The notes under the pieces are model-generated. The model saw nothing but the letters and a program-made list of their open reading frames with translations. It was not told the origin of the DNA and ran no database searches. Below are positions 51,325 through 62,274 of a stretch of 64,000 nt of DNA, one piece after another. Positions within the stretch are counted from its first letter, which is position 1. The number at the start of each line of letters is the position of its first letter. The position numbers and the translations under genes are program-made. The DNA is from Stentor coeruleus (Eukaryota > Ciliophora > Heterotrichea > Heterotrichida > Stentoridae), in assembly GCA_001970955.1 (NCBI GenBank), contig MPUH01000170.1, positions 26,671 through 90,670 of the forward strand, written 5' to 3'.

Positions 51325-54300
51325 TCATTTTGAAAGAATTTTTAAGATCGCTTCCATATTTCCTTTCATCCCTTTGATTTCATCGCTAATAGCCATGATT
51401 TTATCATCGAACATTTGTAGTTTTTTATTCATAGTCTTAACTTCTTCACTTACTATCTTAATTTCATTACTGACTATCTTAATTTTATTATCAGAATTAG
51501 TTTCAATCTGTTCTAAAAGTGGTTTTAAATCTTCATTCAAAAATTTAACTCTAATAAGATCTCTTACATCAATTGCTTTACCTTTCCATTCATTTTTTGA
51601 AGTTCTATAAGCATCCATACATATATGTAAATATTTCAATTCTTCATTCTTATACTTTATCGATAAAATCTGTTCAATTTCTAAAATAACTTCAGCCATT
51701 TCAGTAAAATTATATATCTCAGCATCAAGTTGAAATTCATCAAAAACATCCCCTAAAATAGAAATAATCATATTTAACATAACAATCAAAAGTGTTGTAA
51801 TAACAAGAATATAAGTTATAGCCTGAATAACATTTGTTTCAGAAAATGCATCAGTTTTTCCTGCAATAATTCCAAAAGGTGAAGACCACATTGATTCATA
51901 AGATGCTACTGTTTTTGTTGATATTAAATTCATAAGACCTAAAGATAAAGTAGCATAAATAAATATAATCAAGAAATCTTTAACCCTAAGAATACACATT
52001 TCTAATAATCTTATATAGTATCTTGTATTTCCAAATGCTCTAAAACCTGTAAAACCTCGAAATAAATTTAATGTTATCATTACCCAAGTTATATTACCGA
52101 GATCTTTATTTAATAATTGAAGTATTAAATAAATTAGAGTCATGATAAATCGAAGTATGTCAAGAATGTTCATAAAACTCATGAAATAATTTTTACGTTT
52201 AATAAAAATTTGTATTGTTTCCCATACCATTAATGCTCCATTACATATAAGTCCTATACATATTAATGGAAGTAATTTTGTTATAATAATGGTGAATAAT
52301 ATTATTAGGGTCGTCCATAATAGGCAAGTGTAGAAGTAAACCCAAGGCTTTATACAGTCCCATCTGTGATTTATCATATGTTGGATGAATTCTGTTCGGT
52401 AGATATCATTGTTTTTACATTTTAATATGGAGCTTATAAACTCAATACTTGATGATGATCCTATGCCTACAGGAATATGAAAAGTTGTTTGTTTAATAAC
52501 CAAAGGAATCACATCTCCAATTTCATTTGAAAATTCTTTGAAATAAATAAAACTGCTGTTACTAACAATTTTCATTGGTAAACTATATAAAGGATTTCCA
52601 AAATATGCTAAATTATTTTGAGGTAATAAAATAGCTGATAGAAGTTTATCTAAAATATTAGATGAATTTATAAGCAATTCATTTATATCAGCTGTAATTG
52701 TTTTTAAAAGTATGGAAAGTTTAATTTTACATTTTTCATTTTCAACAAATTCTGACATATAATTTATTAAAATGTCTGTAACTTGATGCTGCTTAGATTT
52801 GATTGAATAATAAACTGGTCCATGTCCAAAAGCATCAGGAATAATTTGTAATTCGTTTAAATGAGTAAATTTTTTTATGATGTTTTCGTGTCCAAGCATT
52901 GCGAGAAAATGACTTACTGAAAATTTTAGATTACCAAAAGTTATGTTTATGCTTCTTATCTTTTCGAAAGAATTTTCAATTATAAAGTAGTATGTTTCAA
53001 TCACTTTCAAATGGCTTTGATAGCCACTTGTAATAATACTAAGTGGAAATAAAATCATACTATTATCATTGTGAGGGATTTGATTAATGATATTAGGATT
53101 TATTTCGCTCGCTGAAGGAATTGAATAAGCTTTAACCCCAATTTTATACTTAACAATAATAGAACTATTATCCATGCTAAACTCAACATCATTTACTATA
53201 TTTTCTTCAAATTGTATAATGCATTCTTCTTTCCTCTCAAATATATTCCAAATTTTAATCATCTTATCTTGAGATACACTCGCTAAAAGCATTCCATCCG
53301 AACTAAATTTCATATAATACACAGTTTTTAAATGAGCATTTAAACTGTATAATTCTTTTTTCTCAATTGTATTCCATATTTTTATAACTTTTCCTTCATG
53401 CACACTAGCTAAAAACCTTCCATCTAAGCTGAAACACGCTCTACATACATTATTTTTATAACATGCAAATTCTTTTTCTTCATTTTTTTCAGTGATATTC
53501 CATATTTTAATCATTTTATCTTCAGAACCACTAGCTATAAACTTCCCATTTGGACTAAAACACACACTATTCACAGATTCCTTATGTCCAGTGAATATTA
53601 ATTCCCTTTTCTTCTCAGCTAAATTCCATAATAAAATCGACTTATCTTCAGACCCACTAACTAAAAACCTTCCATCTGGACTGAAATTTAAACATAAAAC
53701 CGCTCGTTCATGACCTGTTAACACAAATTCTATTGTTTTCTCAGCTAAGTTTAATATATTAATAGTTCTATCATAAGACCCACTTGCTAAAAACCTCCCA
53801 TCTGGACTGAAACTCACAGATGTTATAGCTTCGTTATGACCTATTAATTTACATTCTTCTTTTTTCTCAGTAATATTCCATAGTATTAATTGTTTATCAT
53901 AAGATCCACTTGCTAAAAACTTCCCATCTGGACTGAAACTTATACTACAAGGAATATTTTCATGACCTTTAAGAGTGAATTCTTCTCTTTTTTCAGTTAA
54001 GTTCCATATTTTTATAAGAAGATCTTCAGACCCACTAGCTAAAAATTCTCCATCTGGACTAAAACTTAGACTGTCTACAGAACGACTATGACCTGTAAGT
54101 GTATATAATTTTTTTCTATTCTCTATATCCCATATTATAACAAGATTATCATTAGACCCACTAGCCAGAAACTTTCCATCTGGACTGAAACATACACAAT
54201 ATACAGTATCTTGATGATCTATGAATTTACATTCTTCAATTTGATCAATACAATTCCATATTTTAATATGATTATCATATGATCCACTTGCTAAAAATCT

Positions 54301-55413
54301 TCCATTTGGGCTAAAGTTAACACAATATACTGAAGATTCATGACCTTCAAATGTACATAATTCTTTATTTTCAGCAAGGCCCCATATTTTGATTATTTTA
54401 ATTTCAGAACCAACAGCTAAAAATTTACTATCTGGACTGAAACTAACACTTTTTATTGGACCTTTAATATCTGTAAGAGTATATTCTTGTTCTTCATGAT
54501 AGTTCCATATTTTTACAAAATCGTCATGAGATCCACTTGCTAAAAACTTACCATCTGGACTGAAACTGACACTTAAAACATTACTTTTATGGTATTCAAG
54601 GGTTAAATCTTCTTTTTTAAGAGAAAGACTCCATATTTTGATTGAATAATCGTGAGATCCACTTGCTAATAATGACCCAGCTGGATTAAAACTTAAACTG
54701 CTTACGATATCTTGATGGCCTGCGAGGGTGAATTTTTCATTTCTCTCTGCTAAGTTCCATATTTTTATAAGCTTATCTGCAGCCCCGCTTGCTAAAAGTT
54801 TTCCGTTAGGACTGAAAATAACGCAATAAACTTCAGAACGATGGCCTGATAGTGTGAAATCCTCTCTTTTCTCTTTGAAATTCCATATTTTAATCAGTTT
54901 ATCATCAGACCCACTAGCCAAAAACTTACCATCTGGACTGAAATTCAAACTGTTTATTGTATCGTTATGGCCTGTAAATGCTTGGATTTCTTTTTTTGAG
55001 GTTATGTCCCATATTTTGATTGTGGTATCATAAGACCCACTTGCTAAATAATTATTATCTGGGCTGAAACTTACACTGAAAATTACTTCACTATGGCCTT
55101 CTAAGGTGCATTCTTCTTTGTTTTCAGCAAGATTCCATATTTTGATCATAGTATCTCCAGATCCACTTGCTAAAAAAACGCCATTTGAGCTAAAACTCAC
55201 ACTATTAATAGCCGCACTATGGCCCTCAAATGTTTGGGAAAATGAGTTTAAAAGTCCAAGTTTTGGCTCAATTTGAATAAAAGCTAGAGTCTTCTGAAGT
55301 TCTCTAAGTGCTTTATCTTGCTTAAATCCTTCTGCTTTCCTTAAATCATTTACTTGATGAGGCGCATTTTCTTTAGACATTGGAATATAATTTTCATCAA
55401 TAATCTTAGACAT
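51325..55413 (-). CDS. WD40-repeat / TRP-like ion channel fusion
   Basis: One uninterrupted frame of 1362 residues. Residues about 62-776 hold 16 clear WD40 repeats and a degenerate 17th, nearly all exactly 42 residues, with the refrain FSPDGKFLASGS...IKIWN. A linker (about 780-1010) contains an ankyrin-like phrase (FGHGPVYYSIKSKQHQVTDI). Residues about 1025-1240 form about six membrane helices, including a Ser/Trp-rich loop (SMWSSPFGIIAGK) before a last helix ILVITTLLIVMLNMIISILG, which is the TRP/polycystin S6 form (N-L/M-I-I-S). A coiled coil (about 1300-1360) ends the protein, as in many TRP channels. It is probably a tetrameric cation channel with a large cytosolic propeller. The stop is TGA, the only one among the intact genes here. 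The start is next to a duplicated segment and an N. Confidence 0.9.
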   Translation of the reverse strand: MSKIIDENYIPMSKENAPHQVNDLRKAEGFKQDKALRELQKTLAFIQIEPKLGLLNSFSQTFEGHSAAINSVSFSSNGVFLASGSGDTMIKIWNLAENKEECTLEGHSEVIFSVSFSPDNNYLASGSYDTTIKIWDITSKKEIQAFTGHNDTINSLNFSPDGKFLASGSDDKLIKIWNFKEKREDFTLSGHRSEVYCVIFSPNGKLLASGAADKLIKIWNLAERNEKFTLAGHQDIVSSLSFNPAGSLLASGSHDYSIKIWSLSLKKEDLTLEYHKSNVLSVSFSPDGKFLASGSHDDFVKIWNYHEEQEYTLTDIKGPIKSVSFSPDSKFLAVGSEIKIIKIWGLAENKELCTFEGHESSVYCVNFSPNGRFLASGSYDNHIKIWNCIDQIEECKFIDHQDTVYCVCFSPDGKFLASGSNDNLVIIWDIENRKKLYTLTGHSRSVDSLSFSPDGEFLASGSEDLLIKIWNLTEKREEFTLKGHENIPCSISFSPDGKFLASGSYDKQLILWNITEKKEECKLIGHNEAITSVSFSPDGRFLASGSYDRTINILNLAEKTIEFVLTGHERAVLCLNFSPDGRFLVSGSEDKSILLWNLAEKKRELIFTGHKESVNSVCFSPNGKFIASGSEDKMIKIWNITEKNEEKEFACYKNNVCRACFSLDGRFLASVHEGKVIKIWNTIEKKELYSLNAHLKTVYYMKFSSDGMLLASVSQDKMIKIWNIFERKEECIIQFEENIVNDVEFSMDNSSIIVKYKIGVKAYSIPSASEINPNIINQIPHNDNSMILFPLSIITSGYQSHLKVIETYYFIIENSFEKIRSINITFGNLKFSVSHFLAMLGHENIIKKFTHLNELQIIPDAFGHGPVYYSIKSKQHQVTDILINYMSEFVENEKCKIKLSILLKTITADINELLINSSNILDKLLSAILLPQNNLAYFGNPLYSLPMKIVSNSSFIYFKEFSNEIGDVIPLVIKQTTFHIPVGIGSSSSIEFISSILKCKNNDIYRTEFIQHMINHRWDCIKPWVYFYTCLLWTTLIILFTIIITKLLPLICIGLICNGALMVWETIQIFIKRKNYFMSFMNILDILRFIMTLIYLILQLLNKDLGNITWVMITLNLFRGFTGFRAFGNTRYYIRLLEMCILRVKDFLIIFIYATLSLGLMNLISTKTVASYESMWSSPFGIIAGKTDAFSETNVIQAITYILVITTLLIVMLNMIISILGDVFDEFQLDAEIYNFTEMAEVILEIEQILSIKYKNEELKYLHICMDAYRTSKNEWKGKAIDVRDLIRVKFLNEDLKPLLEQIETNSDNKIKIVSNEIKIVSEEVKTMNKKLQMFDDKIMAISDEIKGMKGNMEAILKILSK

Positions 55414-55676
55414 TATCTCGATTCTAATAAGAGAGAAAAATAAATGTCAAAACCTCTCATCTCCANAAACTAATGCTTGCTAAAAATTAGTTTTAAACTT
55501 TTATCAAATAGTATATATGTAAAACTATAGCACAAAACACAAAAACTTTCTTATTATTAATATTACAAAAGTTTTAATTCCAATAACTCTCTATCATTTT
55601 TTAAAATATAAACACATTATCTCGATTCTAATAAGAGAAAAATAAATGTCAAAACCTCTCATCTCCAAAGAACTAA
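55410..55676. repeat. Duplicated segment next to an N (assembly join)
   Basis: About 55 bp at 55410-55465, followed by N at 55466, recur at 55614-55670 with a 2-bp difference. The copy carries the start of the TMEM135-like relic (atgtcaaaacctctcatctc) at 55444 and again at 55646. In the true sequence the channel gene and the relic may start only 30 bp apart. Confidence 0.7.
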
Positions 55677-56320
55677 TGGACTTTTATCGTAAAGAGGTTA
55701 TGTCGCCTGTAGTAATTTCCACTATGGTTCTTGTGAATTAGAAGCTCTTCGAAGAATGCGTCTTATAATGAGTGGGTTTGTAATGTTTTATGGTCCAGCC
55801 CATGTGATCTTTTTCATAAATCATCTAATCCTTAAAATAAAAAAAAATCTTCTACCTTTTCCTTTCATCCCATGTGCTTCCAGTACTTATTTTTAAATTC
55901 AAACAGCTTAAAAAAGACCCAATCCCAACACTTTCCCATATGTTCATAAATGTAGCAAGGTCTTTTTTTTTTTGGTTGTTCTATAATGGGTGTTATTCGA
56001 TATACCATGTGTAAAGCACATCAATTTTTTAAAGGGGCATTTCATATAAATTGGATTATCATAGGAATTTTATCATCTCTGACTATATTTTTTGAAGCAA
56101 AGTCTAGAAGAGGAGAACTAGCATTATATCTTATCCCTAGGGTTATTGAAACTATATGAAATCTTATGAAGAAATACGGATTCCCGATTAGGATTAAATA
56201 TTTTGAAGTTGTGATTTTTGGAATCGCCATGGGGATTTTAATGCAGTTTATACATAATGATGATCAGCATATTAAAGTAACGTATAGAAGTAGTTTAAGA
56301 CATTTGTTTGGAACGAATTA
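55646..56320 (+). pseudogene. TMEM135-like membrane protein, decayed or mis-assembled
   Basis: Pieces in order but in changing frames resemble TMEM135 (peroxisomal/mitochondrial membrane protein). An N-terminal MSKPLISKELMDFYRKE is followed, in another frame, by CSNFHYGSCELEALRRM and FYGPAHVIFFINHL, then by KFKQLKKDPIPTLSHMFINV, and after a run of T by IMGVIRYTMCKAHQFFKG, GELALYLIPRVIETI, a TGA where the family has Trp, then NLMKKYGFPIR, FGIAMGILMQF and SLRHLFGTN to TAA. At least three frame changes plus the TGA argue for a pseudogene; the adjacent N leaves room for assembly error. Confidence 0.6.
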
Positions 56321-58410
<2,090 letters not shown>

Positions 58411-59449
58411 AAAGTTTTATAATTATGAGGAATTAGGGTAATAATGAATGAGTATGATTTAGAGAAAGATGGGATAATATAGGAATGAGAAACAGACTTT
58501 TAGATTGTTTTTGGGGATAATATAAATCAAAATTTACTTGGAATAATTTTATTTTAGTTGTAGGTGATAAGCTTATTTATATGCTTGAAACCAAAACTTT
58601 ATCTTGAACTTTTAACTTGTTTGAATAAGTCAGGAAAAAAGTGACTTTATTGGATGATACTAAAGAAGAGGTTATTATAAGAAATGCTTTTATGTATTCT
58701 TGTATGAGCCATATAGATTTTCTTTAAGTAATATTATCAATTTGTATAACTAGATAATTATTATAATGGGCGATTATTTGAAATTTTATAGAAGGTATTT
58801 AGATAAGGATTGAAGAGGTGAAGAAAGAAAAGAGAAGAGAAGAGTTTTTGGATGAGGTAGGGTTTGATAGGATGATTGCTATTATATTTAAGGGTGAAAA
58901 TTGAGAAAAAGATGAAGATAAGGTTGAAAATGTAAAGTTGAAATTGGTGACAAATATGGAAGAAAGATTTAATATTTAATGTTAATGCTATAAGTTTTAG
59001 TTAGTTTTGAATTTTTAGTTTTAATTGTATATGCCAAAGGTGTGCTCAAGCACATGCTAAAATTATTATTATTATTTTTAATTGTATATTGAGATTAAAT
59101 GCTGTTTCAAGTATTTAGGTTTAGGTATTATGATAATTTATTAAAATTCAACTTAGAATTTCAGTTAAAGAGTTGGGTTTAATTTTATATAAAATCGCTT
59201 GTTATTATATATTTAATTATAAGATCAAACTAAACCTTTACAAAAAAATCCATATAAAAGCCAAACTCTCCCATTATCCAACAATCTAATTTTAAATCCA
59301 TATCGAAATCCTATTATTTTCCAATCAGGCCAATTTTTTTTACACTTTATATACTCCTTACCTAAATGATAATTTTCCTTTAAACCATAACCTTAGTTTA
59401 TCAAATAATCATTATATTAAAGTAATAGTTTTCTAAAATGTGATAATAA
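58411..59449. other. Intergenic, 1.0 kb, with possible gene remnants
   Basis: On the plus strand 58563-58727 one frame reads GDKLIYMLETKTL...KKVTLLDDTKEEVIIRNAF with only two stops, and 58806-58979 reads IEEVKKEKRREEFLDEVGF...KLVTNMEERFNI to TAA with one TGA inside. Composition is coding-like, so a decayed gene is likely; the family is unknown. A small hairpin (tgtgctcaagcaca, 59041-59054) and an ATT run follow. Confidence 0.35.
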
Positions 59450-60088
59450 ATGCAAGATTCATCCCTTGTAAAACTTATTCGACTTTGTAATTCGATATCT
59501 TCTGACCCTAATATACTCAAAGAATTCCAAGAAGAAATTGAAGGTCGAACTAAAGATAAAATTCTTACATCTATGATTAGAAATGTATTAAAAAATACTA
59601 ACCTTGATGGACTTGGAGTTGTCCATGGAATATTACCTTTGTTTTTCCAAGAAAGGACTATAACTGAGATAGATTTGTACAATAGTAGCGGATTAGGAAT
59701 TAAGTGTTTTTTCATGTCTAAAGAAACGTATTTCCCTTTGCATGATCATCCGAATCAAGCTGTTATTACTTCTGTATTGTATGGAAATGTTAGACATATG
59801 AGTTTAAATAAAACTCAAGATCCAAATACTTTAATTGTCAATTCTAAAGGTTCAGGCATAGTAGGGGATATTATGTTCAACACTCTTAATCACAAAAATG
59901 TTCATACAATTCTCGCTCTGACAAATTCTGTAATTTTAGATGTTTTTATGCACAATGCTAACGAGGCAGGATCTTTTTATAAAGTTCTAAAGAAAAAAGG
60001 GAAAAATTTTACTGTGTGTAAAGATGAGCATGTGCACTTTTTGACTAGAAGTTGGAAGGTATCAAATTGTGACTGTCTAGAGTCGTAG
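59450..60088 (+). CDS. Thiol dioxygenase of the ADO/plant cysteine oxidase family
   Basis: This protein has 212 residues and starts at aataaATG. The cupin domain shows FPLHDHPNQAVITSVLYG, where His98 and His100 bind Fe(II), and a downstream NVHTI with His152 as third ligand. Members oxidise N-terminal cysteine of proteins (oxygen sensing by the N-degron pathway) or cysteamine. The IPLHDHP...VLYG signature is shared with human ADO and plant PCO. The substrate here is inferred. The protein ends DCLES at a TAG. Confidence 0.9.
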   Translation: MQDSSLVKLIRLCNSISSDPNILKEFQEEIEGRTKDKILTSMIRNVLKNTNLDGLGVVHGILPLFFQERTITEIDLYNSSGLGIKCFFMSKETYFPLHDHPNQAVITSVLYGNVRHMSLNKTQDPNTLIVNSKGSGIVGDIMFNTLNHKNVHTILALTNSVILDVFMHNANEAGSFYKVLKKKGKNFTVCKDEHVHFLTRSWKVSNCDCLES

Positions 60089-60254
60089 TCTAGTATTAAA
60101 AATAAATAACCAATTCTGTATTGGGTTTGAAAATTATCCCATTTTCATATATATTTCCTTATAAGAAAGTCTATAAATTTGCCCAAAAGTTTAAACCTTG
60201 TCTTCCTTAATACAAATGATGGTGGAGATTTATAAAGAAGCTTCATTATAATAA

Positions 60255-61937
60255 ATGGATACTAAGAATCTTATTCTTATAGCGAATGATCAGTTGAAAG
60301 GAGAGATCGCAAATACCCCACAATTAAGTGCTTTTGCTCAAAACGGGGCTTCAGAATCATTCCAACAACTACTTGCTAGGGTTAACGATAGAACATTCGA
60401 TGCCCGAGGAAACAAATACCTCTACGCCCTGATAATAATCAAAGCTGAAGAAGAAGCATCAATCGGTGTCCAAAACTCCAAACTAATCCTAGACTTATAT
60501 CTAAACCTTTGTGAAGCATTAAATTTCAATGTTAGCGATCTATTCTTACATATCAGTTCAATTCTAACAAGAGAAATCATGAATCTTGAACAACTTGAAG
60601 ACATTTTTGAAATGGGCAAACAAGTTCTTACCCTCAAAGCTAAAGGTGCTGATGTATCAATCTTAGAATCCAGTTTAGATATTAGTTTTAGTCCTGGAAT
60701 ATTTGAACAATCATTAGATACATCAAAAGAAGGGATTTTAAAAGGTTTATCTTATCTTATAAAATCTAAACTATTAAATTTAGATACTACTGGTGCTTTA
60801 CAAGCTATTGTTGGAAATGCTTTATCTTGGGTTGAAACAACAAATGATTTTTTTGGTATGAATCAAGTATTAGGTCAACAAATAAACCCAGATGTTGAAG
60901 GGACAAAAAAAATTAATGGACTTTTATCGCAGATTGAAATTGATGATGCGGATTTTATTCAAAGGAAAAATGTACTGGCTGAAAAATATGGGGTTTCAGC
61001 TGTTGAGAATTTGTATCAAAATGTTTATGAGGAAGAAAAAGTTGGAGAAAATTTCAGTGAAAGAGTTAAAGCTGAAGAAATTAAGGATATTAATTTACTG
61101 ACGATTGAAAGAGATTGTTTTAAACAGTCGGTAAATCAGAGTAAGACTATTTCTACATTACTTTATAGAGGAGTTATAAAATCAACAGGAGTGCAAATTG
61201 CAGTGAAAAAAATAGTGGCAACTGGGAACATCAGTGATTTGGAAAAGTTTGAAAAAGAAGTTCAAATTATGAGAGAATTTTCTGGAAAAGGCGAGTGTTT
61301 CCTAAAATTCTATGGATCTTTTAAAGTTGAAAATGCACTTTACATACTTATGGATTATGTTGGTGATAATTTGATGGACAGACTTGTAAATGCTAATGGG
61401 TTTGAGGAAATTGTTCAAATTGAAATAGCAAAAAAACTTATATCAGGTTTCAGTTATATGGCTACAAAAAGGGTATATCACAGGGATATTAAACCTCATA
61501 ATATATTAATAACCCCAGAAAATGTACCTAAAATTATAGACTTTGGTATAACAGTCTTTGAAACCAATCCTGATAAAACAACATCAGCACAGACTAATAA
61601 AAAGTTCATTCAAGGTACAGAAGGCTACATGTCAATTGAACAAAGACAAGCTTATGATAATCATCATAAAGGAAATGCTATTAATAAGTATAACCTTCAG
61701 AAATCAGATGTTTATTCATTGGGACTTACATTCTTTCAAATGGCTACGAAGTTTGAAGTGAGTAAATATGAGAAAGCTGAAAATCATGAGTTGCTGGTTA
61801 AGGAGATAGGATCGATTGCTTCAGAAAAGATGAAGAATTTGCTGAGAAGAATGCTGAAACTAAACCCTGATGAAAGACCAACATTTTCAGAGTTGAATTC
61901 GGAGTTTGGCGGAGTGACAGTGACTGTGATTAATTAG
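60255..61937 (+). CDS. Divergent protein kinase with long N-terminal region
   Basis: This protein has 560 residues and starts at aataaATG. Residues 1-285 are helical and of unknown family. The kinase domain (about 290-555) has IAVKKI (VAIK lysine), HRDIKPHNILI catalytic loop (about 409-416) and DFGITVFE (about 428), and a recognisable SDVYSLGLTFFQMAT. The glycine loop is poor (LYRGVIKSTGVQ instead of GxGxxG) and the APE motif is replaced by GTEGYMSIEQRQ. Catalytic Lys, Asp and DFG are all kept, so it may still be active. No close group can be assigned; kinases with such N-terminal extensions are common in ciliate genomes. The stop is TAG. Confidence 0.85.
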   Translation: MDTKNLILIANDQLKGEIANTPQLSAFAQNGASESFQQLLARVNDRTFDARGNKYLYALIIIKAEEEASIGVQNSKLILDLYLNLCEALNFNVSDLFLHISSILTREIMNLEQLEDIFEMGKQVLTLKAKGADVSILESSLDISFSPGIFEQSLDTSKEGILKGLSYLIKSKLLNLDTTGALQAIVGNALSWVETTNDFFGMNQVLGQQINPDVEGTKKINGLLSQIEIDDADFIQRKNVLAEKYGVSAVENLYQNVYEEEKVGENFSERVKAEEIKDINLLTIERDCFKQSVNQSKTISTLLYRGVIKSTGVQIAVKKIVATGNISDLEKFEKEVQIMREFSGKGECFLKFYGSFKVENALYILMDYVGDNLMDRLVNANGFEEIVQIEIAKKLISGFSYMATKRVYHRDIKPHNILITPENVPKIIDFGITVFETNPDKTTSAQTNKKFIQGTEGYMSIEQRQAYDNHHKGNAINKYNLQKSDVYSLGLTFFQMATKFEVSKYEKAENHELLVKEIGSIASEKMKNLLRRMLKLNPDERPTFSELNSEFGGVTVTVIN

Positions 61938-62274
61938 ATTATATTTAGATCATTAGTTCTTGATTATTTTGTTTATATTGTTTATTATATATATTAAATA
62001 GCATTGTAATAAAGGAATTTAGATAATAAATTATAAAAACTGCATTTCATTGAAGAAAAAGTGTATTATTTTAACGAAGATAAATATTTTGTAATAAAAT
62101 AACTAATTCTTATACTAAACCCAAAAATAAACATCACAGTATTTACAATATAAAAAATATCATAAAAAGTGCTAAATAAACCCAAACCCTAATTAAACAT
62201 TAAACCCTTCAACCTTTAAATCCAATCTAAAATCTACATCAAACCATTATTAACCAGCATAAAAATTCAATATA
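61938..62274. other. Intergenic, 337 bp
   Basis: AT-rich, with an A/C-rich stretch before the next start; nothing else is seen. Confidence 0.5.

Noticed and set aside
51185-51610. 141-codon plus-strand frame
   Set aside because: Antisense shadow of the coiled-coil end of the channel gene.
59041-59054. Small hairpin as a terminator
   Set aside because: A 5-bp stem is too weak, and ciliate genes do not use such terminators; kept only as a note in the intergenic entry.
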